Below, piece by piece: positions 57,213-64,000 of a stretch of DNA of 64,000 bases; position 1 is the first letter of the stretch, and every line of letters starts with the position of its first letter. Both the position numbers and the translations under genes were made by a program. Under the pieces are notes generated by a model. The model ran no database searches and had not been told where the DNA came from. It saw only the letters and a program-made list of their open reading frames with translations. This stretch comes from Pyrenopolyporus hunteri (lineage: Eukaryota; Ascomycota; Sordariomycetes; Xylariales; Hypoxylaceae), in the NCBI GenBank assembly GCA_902806595.1, contig CADCXC010000038.1, positions 3,100,001 through 3,164,000 of the forward strand, given 5' to 3'.

Positions 57213-58208
57213 GGCGTTGCGCGAAAGTGGACGAGGCCCAGCCGTTGGTTTAATGCGCGTTCCGATGAACAGGTTCTTGAGGATTGTATTTATTGTAAGT
57301 TTCATAGGTCCTCCCCTAGTTCACTCCTCAAGTAGGCGTGTTTTACAAGTTTAGTGTTCACGCTCACTCTAGATTGAGGTCGAGAAGTCTTTGAGATGAA
57401 AATTCGTGGTCGTACGGCTTATTGCACAATGGAAACGAAGCTCTAAAATCGGGAAGCGTTATGCATTTATCCATCACACTAGTATAGTGCTACTTGCTTG
57501 CTCTCCTTGGACTAAGCTTAGCCTGCTTCTTGCTCTCATACATGTACCTGTACGTGTCTTAATTGATATATAAGTGCGGTTACCTGTATTATTTTGTAAA
57601 ACGCCAATATTCCGCATATTAAGGTTTCCGCCCGTCCTTCCCTTCTTATCCCATGTAGAATATTATATGTCTTAGTAAATTGGAACTTGGATAGGTAGGT
57701 AGGTACCTAAGTACTTAATTTAGGCAGTCCGGTCGGATGTACGGCTTGGTCCGCAGTCTTGTGCTGCGCACGTAAAATTGGTTAGCATGTTTCAGCCGCA
57801 AGCTGTGGCGCAGCTAACTAACAATAGTAGGTTAGGAAGGCAGCTTACGACGGGGTCGCGCGAAGTTCTGGCAGTGGATTAGTAGCGGTTTACGTACCGT
57901 ACCGTCCCATCCGTTGTCTTACACGTTCCCGTCTCTTAACGGCTTCGAAGACCGTTCAACATCAGGTACACCTACCGATGTCAACCCACGTATACGCGAG
58001 GGTTTTTCTTATAGTCAACTATCAGTTACCCTTGTCTAAGCCCTCATTTCTCCATCACCAACGTCCCTGACCTTATCTTCAATATTGGATTTACCGAATT
58101 GGAAGCAGTTAGTGGATCCGTCTATCTATAAGACCTTATCGAGTGTTCCCAGGACAGGACGCGACGCAATCTGTGCTTGCGAAGAATTCCGTCCTATTCC
58201 CGCCCACC
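57213..58208. promoter_or_regulatory. Divergent promoter region TRM82 / ENV7-like kinase
   Basis: About 1 kb between start codons. It holds TAGGTAGGTACC motifs at 57690-57710 and a tRNA-A-box-like CTGTGGCGCAG at about 57802. The 31-codon N-terminal extension of TRM82, if real, would be here. The kinase start is in a good CCACCATGG context. Confidence 0.5.
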
Positions 58209-59482
58209 ATGGCGCAACTCCTTCTCGACTTTGTCTATTCATTCGGCAACTGCCTGAATTGCTTCCCCGGATCGCCCACCCTCAAGATCAACAATCGTTC
58301 CTTTAAGATACTGCGCCTGTTAGGGGAGGGTGGCTTCAGCTACGTGTATCTTGTGCAGGATACGGCTACCGCCGAGCTCTTCGCTCTCAAGAAGATACGA
58401 TGTCCGTTTGGCACCGAGTCAGTCCAACAAGCGATGCGGGAGGTCGAAGCATATAAGACGTTCGCCCACACACCCAACATCATCCACAGCGTCGACTATT
58501 CTATCGCGAGCGAACGAAACGATGCGGACGCCAAGACGGTATACGTGTTACTACCATATTATAGACGGGGCAATCTACAAGATATAATCAACGCGAACCT
58601 AGTAAACCACACGAAATTCCCGGAAAAGGAACTGATGCGCCTGTTCCTCGGCGTGTGCGAGGCCCTCAAGCACATGCATCAGTACCGGGGCCCGTCAGGC
58701 GGGGAACGTATGGAGGTGGGCAATGCGGGAGCTGGCGAAAGCGCCGGGGGTCGGGGCGGCAGGGGAAAGCGCAATAAGGCCGTCGCCGCAGCAGACGCGG
58801 ATGACGAGACGGAGCAGGCAAGGCCGTTAATGGTAAACGAGGAGGTAGTGGCCCCCGGTGAGCGGAGGTCTTATGCGCATAGAGATATCAAGCCAGGTAA
58901 GCCACGCTACCCATTAAAACTCCCACCAAGCCCCATGCTAATGGGAGAATTCCTGCAGGTAATATCATGATCGACGATTCGGGGTCGCAACCCATCCTTA
59001 TGGATCTGGGCTCCATCGCGGAATCGCCTATACCGATCACGTCGCGCTCTCTCGCCATTGCCACGCAAGATATAGCCGCGGAGCACAGCACGATGCCTTA
59101 CCGGGCGCCCGAGCTCTTCGATGTGAAAACAGGTACGGTCATTGATACGAAAGTTGATATTTGGTCGCTGGGCTGCACCTTATATGCCTGCCTAGTCGGC
59201 AAGTCGCCTTTCGAGATGCGTAGCGATGAGACCGGTGGTAGTCTAAGCATGTGTGTGCTGGGAGGAGACTGGCGATTCCCGGACGAGAACCCCAGAGGCC
59301 AGAAGAAAGGGAAAACTCCGGCCGGTTCTAATGCGGGTCATGAGGAGGGTGTGATCAGCGAGCCGATCAAGGAGGTGGTTCGAAAATGTCTGAAAGTCGA
59401 GCCGAGCGAACGGCCCGATATTGACGAGTTAATAAGTATAGTAGAAGATGTCATCGAGGAGCTACCCGAGGACGATGTATAA
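58209..59482 (+). CDS. Env7/STK16-like serine/threonine kinase
   Basis: Exons 58209..58896 and 58959..59482; 62-nt intron (GTAAGC...TGCAG) in the Gly codon of the catalytic loop, phase 1; 403 aa. Chosen start MAQLLLDFVYSFGN has an ideal CCACCATGG context. A Cys cluster GNCLNCF near the start is a likely palmitoylation site. The kinase domain has GEGGFSYVYLVQ (glycine loop), ALKKI (Lys), HRDIKPGNIMI (catalytic loop), LMDLGS (DFG variant), YRAPELF and DIWSLGCTLYACL. A Gly/Arg/acidic insert (about residues 175-215) splits the N-lobe-to-catalytic-loop region. In yeast Env7 is a vacuolar membrane kinase affecting membrane fusion; the NAK/STK16 family is palmitoylated. Confidence 0.92.
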
Positions 59483-60156
59483 ATGACGAGGTCTGAAAGA
59501 GCGTTCCGTTTGTGTATAATGTATACTATCATTCTTCTGTATTAGATGACTACCTAGGGACGGGTCATGATATTTTACCATGACATTAACGGCACTGCTC
59601 CGGGAGCAAACAATGGGATTACTGGGCGCACCCTCGGCTTCGAAGTTTATTTAAATGGATGTCGATAAAAAAAATAGGTAGTCTTTTACCCCTAAATTCG
59701 TATAAGTTAGGGGCAGGTAGTGATAATCTTGGGTACAGGTACCGTACCGCCTATCACCATCACAGTTTGACCATTTCGCGTATTCAATAGCGGTATTATT
59801 CGGACTTCGGAGTAGCCCCACAATTTAAGAAGTCCGTTCAACCTCTTATTAGAGTTACCTCGCTTCATTCATTGGTTAACGACGCCTTCCTATTCACTAC
59901 ATCTACAAGGTGAAGATAGGCAACCGAGCCCAGCTTCTATTCTACGCTAGTTTAAGGCCGGGCCGCCGGTATTTTAGAGTTATACATCTTTTAGACATTC
60001 ATTCGGCTTCACTCAAAAAAGAAAAAAGAACGGCTCCATACACATTTTAATCCATTCTCTAACGCTTACGATACTCGTCCTTAGAACCGCTCACACACTC
60101 ACACTTACCTAAACTTACACTTACTCTCACTCTCACATACAACCCAAAACACCACC
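59483..60156. promoter_or_regulatory. Spacer and promoter of GPATCH11-like gene
   Basis: 674 bp. The last 70 bp before the start are CT/CA-rich (TCACTCTCAC and CACACAC units), a typical fungal leader. No coding sequence. Confidence 0.45.
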
Positions 60157-61164
60157 ATGACATCACCCAATCAAAACCCCCCCAGCGGCAATGAAGGAGA
60201 GGAGGAGGAAGATGACTACATGAACATGACCTTCGGCAACGACGACGAGCCCAGCCGCGCCGAGACCTCGCTACAGCGGCGCCAGCGCCTCAAGCGCGAG
60301 GGCGAGATCAAAGGGCGCGTGAAGTCGAAAGCGGAGCAAGCCGCGGACGAGCGCGCGGCGCGCGAGGAGGCCCTGAGCCGGTCGCTGCTGGACGACGCGC
60401 GGGCCCGCAAGAGCAAGGGGTTCGCGATGATGGCGAAGATGGGGTTCCGGGCGGGCGGGGGGCTGGGCGCCGCCGAGACCGCGGCGCGCGCGCGCCTGGA
60501 GCCCATCCGCCCGACCGTCAAGGAGGACCGCGCGGGGATAGGGCTCGACGCCGAGCGGAAGAGGAAGCTGGACGAGGCGGCGGAGGGCACGGAGAAGAAG
60601 GCCAAGGTGGACGAGAAGGAGTTTAGGGAGAGGGTGCGCAGGGAGCGCGAGGTGGCGAGGTGCGAGAGGTTGGTGTATGCTGCGATGAGGGTGTGTGAGC
60701 GGATGGATGAGGAGGAGGGGCAGGGTGGTGGGGGTGTGGAGGAGGGAGATGGTGAGGGGAAGGGGGAGAAGAAGAAGAGGACGATATCTACGCGCCCGTT
60801 GAAGTCGATCCCGGTCGTTTGGCGAGGCCTGGTTCGAAGTCGGGAGGAGGCCGAGCGCGACCGCCGGATGAGGTACGACTTGGAGCAGAGCTCGACGCGG
60901 CTTCCGACGTATGTGGACGACCTAGAGGACGCGGACGATAAGGCGGCGATGGGAAAGACAAGCACGGCTTACGACCCCGTCGAGGGTCTCGAGGAGGAAG
61001 ATCCGGAGTTGGATGAGTTCAATGCGCTCGAGCCCGATGAGAAGTTGAGAAGACTTGTGGAATACCTCAGGAAGCAGCATAATTATTGCTTCTGGTGCAA
61101 GTGCAGCTACCCGGACGAGACGATGGAGGGTTGCCCGGGGCTGACGGAGGAGGACCATGATTAA
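60157..61164 (+). CDS. G-patch domain protein (GPATCH11 family)
   Basis: Single exon, 335 aa. An acidic start (GEEEEDDYMNMTFGNDD) precedes an Arg/Lys/Glu-rich helical region. The G-patch (about residues 85-135) reads SKGFAMMAKMGFRAGGGLG, then ARLEPIRPTVKEDRAGIGLD. A charged coiled coil follows, and the C-terminal domain (DUF4187-type) carries CFWCKCSYPDETMEGCPGLTEEDHD in pieces, with paired Cys. G-patch proteins activate DEAH helicases in splicing or ribosome assembly; the precise partner is unknown. The gene is very GC-rich in its first 700 bp, with long open frames on the other strand as shadows. Confidence 0.92.
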   Translation: MTSPNQNPPSGNEGEEEEDDYMNMTFGNDDEPSRAETSLQRRQRLKREGEIKGRVKSKAEQAADERAAREEALSRSLLDDARARKSKGFAMMAKMGFRAGGGLGAAETAARARLEPIRPTVKEDRAGIGLDAERKRKLDEAAEGTEKKAKVDEKEFRERVRREREVARCERLVYAAMRVCERMDEEEGQGGGGVEEGDGEGKGEKKKRTISTRPLKSIPVVWRGLVRSREEAERDRRMRYDLEQSSTRLPTYVDDLEDADDKAAMGKTSTAYDPVEGLEEEDPELDEFNALEPDEKLRRLVEYLRKQHNYCFWCKCSYPDETMEGCPGLTEEDHD

Positions 61165-61774
61165 TGCGTCATACGGCAACTAGATACATCATCACGCTAT
61201 TTATCCTCCGGCCGCTCGGCTCTAGACGAAATCGTACGAATATCGTCTATGGCTCACACCATGGCTTATACGAAAGACTCATAGGGAACTAAGAACGAAT
61301 GGAAACTATAGATTATGAACATCTTAGGAAACTTTGGGATTCGAAGTAAGTTCATGATAATCACATATTTCAGCAAGACCAGGGCTTATTCCCATCAATA
61401 GCAATGAGAGTAGGGGGTGCCGCTCTAATGATACGGGTCGGAGAGAAAATAAGGCCTCGGCTCGAATTCACTTGTTTCGAGATCGGCTGTTACTCCATAG
61501 TCAGGTGTGAAGGCCGAGTACTACCCTTTTAAAAACCTATTTATCCCCGAAGTTGGGTTGGCCCAAGGACAAAGATCAAGTTGTGAGGCGGTGAGAATCT
61601 CACCGGTCTACTAGTGGACGAATATATCCCGCTTGCCGAATGGCCATCGTACGAGAATCTCGATATCACATGTATCGAGCCATTAAGCCCCTAGTGAATA
61701 GGACCACCTACTCCGTGTGGTTTCTAAATTGATGATACGCCCTGCCAGCTCTAAATAGACGGCCGGAATAGCCC
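61165..61774. other. Convergent 3' spacer GPATCH11-like / cytosine deaminase
   Basis: 610 bp between stop codons. No gene or repeat recognised. Confidence 0.4.
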
Positions 61775-62731
61775 TCACGGCTCCGGCCGCTCCTTACCAG
61801 CCTCCCGAGAATAAACCCTCTCCTCAACGCCAATATCCTCGTTCCTTATTTTCGCCATCAGTTTCCGGGAAAGCCCATTTCACCCACAAATACCCGTGGG
61901 GAGAGAGGAAAGGGGGTGCAAAGTCAGGTCACTTACCAGACGTCGGGCTTCTCCGCGATAAACTTGTCCATCAACTCCTTACACTCCTCCGAGTCGAGCA
62001 CCACGACCTCGACGCCGCGCTGCTTCAGATACGCCTCGCCGCCCAGGAACGTCCTGTTCTCGCCGATGACGACCCGCGCTATGCCGTATAGGATGCAAGC
62101 CCCGGTACCTAGGTAGCTCAGGCCTCCTATTTAGCGCAGCGGCTCGGGATGTTCGGACTTTTAAGAGATAGGGGTATAGAGTTTTGAATATATATACACT
62201 TCGCTAGGCGAGGCGAGTAAGGTAGGTAGATAAGTAAGTAGATAGACATCACTTACACATATCGCACGGCGAAAGGGTCGTGTACATAGTACTCCCGCGG
62301 TACGCGGAAGAGGGCAGACGGCCGGCGTTTTGGAGACACGAGGTCTCGCCCTAGACGCGTTAATCGAACGGAACCAGTTCTCTACACATCAGCCCAATCC
62401 CAACCCCAACCAACGAACCACACCCCCCTCTCTCCGCCGTTATATATAGGTACCTACATAGGGAGGGGTGCACGTACATGGAGAATCGGGTTCCCGCTCT
62501 GAACCCTCATGTTACGGCCCCGACCGAGCACCTTGCCGTCGGCGGCTACCAGGGCTGCGCCGATCTATACGCACCCCCCACCGAAGTACAAAGTAAGGGA
62601 GGTGTTCTGACTAACGTAGGTAGATGTGCTTGTTGCTTGGCTTGGGCTATACTACGTACCGGGACGCCGCCTTCTCGGTATCCGATCCTGGCCTCTTCGA
62701 GAGCTAGGCTCAGGCCCTTTGCGTCGTCCAT
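61775..62731 (-). CDS. FCY1: Cytosine deaminase (yeast Fcy1 type)
   Basis: Five small exons: 62731..62660, 62564..62478, 62350..62257, 62108..61937, 61844..61775; 164 aa. All four introns (95, 127, 148, 92 nt) are GT-AG and phases agree (0, 0, 1, 2). Family matches: DDAKGLSLALEEAR, REGGVP|IGAALVAADGKVLG, ILHGETS, LPSSAYRGSTMYTTLSPCDMC (in pieces), TGACILYGI and RVVIGENRTFLGGE. Zinc ligands are His53, Cys82 and Cys85, and the catalytic Glu is 55; each is nine residues earlier than in the yeast enzyme, so the core is the same length. It hydrolyses cytosine to uracil in pyrimidine salvage and activates 5-fluorocytosine. An upstream exon ending ...SECIKIE cannot be excluded: the frame stays open upstream without an ATG. 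Confidence 0.93.
62098..62118. repeat. CCTAGGTACC repeat at FCY1 splice acceptor
   Basis: The acceptor of the third intron (CTACCTAG then GTACC, exon start 62108) lies inside a CCTAGGTACC unit of the dispersed family. Confidence 0.8.
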
Positions 62732-63614
62732 CTCGATTTTGATACACTCGCTCTGCCGAGGGATATTACTATCTTGCGGGGGGTTCTCGGTAAGGATATG
62801 TAGGTACCTAGGTAGTTGATTAGGTAGGTATGTATGAACGGGCGTAAATAAATCCCCAACCTTTATTTTCGTCTATCTTGTAGGAGGAACCGGTAGTCTT
62901 ATACGGGTTACTATGATCGATTACCTTAGATATATAGGTAGGTATGTATTAGTTTATACACGAGATTAGTGACGTTGAGAGATAAATGGCGGCGGTCCCC
63001 GCTTCATGGGCCACTATTGCATTATTCAACTAAGCAATCTAGAGCGATGTAAGGGGCTTGATGCCCACCTTCTTATCTACAGGACGCTTTTACTATTACC
63101 CTTATTAGAAGATAAAGTCAAGTACCGCTTAAAAGGAACGGATCAATGCATTCAATCGGATGAAATACTTCACAGGCAGGGTATAGCACAAGAAATATGA
63201 ATAATAACTCTTACACCAACCGGGAACCTTTTGATTCCCGAAGAGACCCTTGACAATTACATCTGGAATATATGTTGGTCTACAAGAACCCTCCCAGAGA
63301 CCTTTTGCCCTACTCAACTCTATGTCCTAGGCTACCTCGCCTCACTCTGCGCCTCACAAAAGTATCAAACTTTCAAGTAGCCTGGGCTACTGAAAAATAA
63401 AACAAGAGGTTGTACAAGCCCTGAAAAAAATTGAAGGCTCAAAAGTTCCTCTTCCGCCTCCAGATCCTGACCAGAACACCTCTATTAACCGTGGCCTCCT
63501 TGGTATATGCTCCTACTTATACAACCGAGCCTTCGTAACGCCGAACCATGGGAAAGAAATTGTTATGCGAATGAATCGTACACCCCGCGACCTCGATCCA
63601 CCAATCTCCGGTGA
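62732..63614. other. Spacer upstream of FCY1
   Basis: 883 bp with TAGGTACC/TAGGTAGG motifs (62800-62835, 62935-62950) and AT-rich sequence. It holds the FCY1 promoter and the 3' UTR of the right-edge gene. An open frame on the plus strand (63394-63834) enters it; see findings. Confidence 0.4.
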
Positions 63615-64000
63615 TCACGACAAGAGGTTGCGTAGCGACGCGTTGGCGCTGGCCCCACTCGCCGGCCGGCTATCATTGGGCCGTGGGGGTACGCTGCTAT
63701 TTAGACTTGGCTCACGGCTCATCGAAATCGGACTTCCATGTGGATTCAAGAATGGCGACCGTGAGCTAAGTAGCCCTTGGGAGAACGAATGCTCCGAAGT
63801 CCGTGGCGGAGGGCTGCCGTTTGTGAGACCGTGAAGCGGGTTGTGCGTGGAGTGATATGGTGGCATATAAGGGGCAGTTCCATTCTGAACCGAGGTAATA
63901 CCACGTCGGGGCGGAGAAGGAGGTAGACCGTTAACCATAGGCTGACCAAGCCCGTGCTGAAGAGGAGGTCCCTGATGATGCGACATCGGCGCTATCGGCG
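63615..64000 (-). CDS. 3' part of a Ser/Pro-rich protein at right edge
   Basis: Open frame from the window edge to a stop at 63615 (about 128 codons). The sequence is low-complexity and rich in Ser, Pro, His, Asn and Gly: MSHHQGPPLQHG, GLPPSPPRRG, SSVPPRPNDSRPASGASANA (in pieces), ending SLRNLLS. This resembles the C-terminal or linker region of a fungal nuclear regulator, but no domain is present, so no function can be named. A GTGATC donor just before the stop leaves open that the frame is an internal or first exon. Partial: the 5' end is outside the window. Confidence 0.55.
   Translation of the reverse strand, partial: PIAPMSHHQGPPLQHGLGQPMVNGLPPSPPRRGITSVQNGTAPYMPPYHSTHNPLHGLTNGSPPPRTSEHSFSQGLLSSRSPFLNPHGSPISMSREPSLNSSVPPRPNDSRPASGASANASLRNLLS

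Noticed and set aside
60216..60965. 249-codon open frame on the minus strand
   Set aside because: Antisense of the GC-rich GPATCH11-like gene; Ser/Arg low complexity.

Overview
The window looks like a filamentous ascomycete chromosome (Pezizomycotina, most likely Sordariomycetes). The reasons are intron-bearing genes with short (about 50-260 nt) GT-AG introns carrying CTAAC-like branch sites, compact intergenic spacers, fungal-specific products (Fmp-type PPR protein, ClipA-like CAP-Gly protein, Env7 kinase, yeast-type cytosine deaminase), and spacers full of short TAGGTACC/TAGG repeats. No prokaryotic, viral, rRNA or tRNA feature was recognised. All products are housekeeping; no secondary-metabolite, effector or intact transposon locus was seen.

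Layout. 0-6.6 kb: a partial exon at the left edge, ATP10 (-) and the branched-chain keto-acid dehydrogenase E2 (+) sharing a divergent promoter, then a gluconokinase (-). 6.6-11 kb is apparently gene-free. 11-26.3 kb: dipeptidyl peptidase III (+), ribosomal protein eL6 (-) divergent with the proteasome receptor Rpn13 (+), a fungal hypothetical (-), ORC3 (-) divergent with a mitochondrial PPR protein (+), and ribosomal stalk protein uL10/P0 (+). 26.8-38.9 kb is a run of minus-strand genes: mitochondrial MSH1, vacuolar alpha-mannosidase, a doubtful small membrane ORF, and a CLIP-170-like CAP-Gly protein. 41-45.7 kb: two unexplained coding-like exons, a membrane-anchored ARM-like protein (-) and Nop14 (+). 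47.6-64 kb: a bZIP factor (-), a 4.7 kb spacer, Ydj1-type Hsp40 (+), Trm82 (-) with a one-base frameshift in a homopolymer, Env7-like kinase (+), GPATCH11-like protein (+), a five-exon cytosine deaminase (-) that only appears after splicing, and the 3' part of a Ser/Pro-rich protein at the right edge (-).

Functional threads (inference): mitochondrial biogenesis and genome maintenance (ATP10, BCKDH E2, PPR protein, MSH1, perhaps a long DPP3 form), ribosome production and tRNA modification (eL6, uL10, Nop14, Trm82), and protein quality control/turnover (Rpn13, Ydj1, DPP3, AMS1). The genes are not an operon; coordination is at most through shared divergent promoters. Splice models were built by eye from phase, splice consensus and family similarity; no alignment or RNA evidence was available. 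The most notable points are the cytosine deaminase with a TAGGTACC repeat at a splice acceptor, the Trm82 frameshift, a GC-AG intron in ORC3, a uORF overlapping the MSH1 start, and the orphan exons near 41.2 kb.
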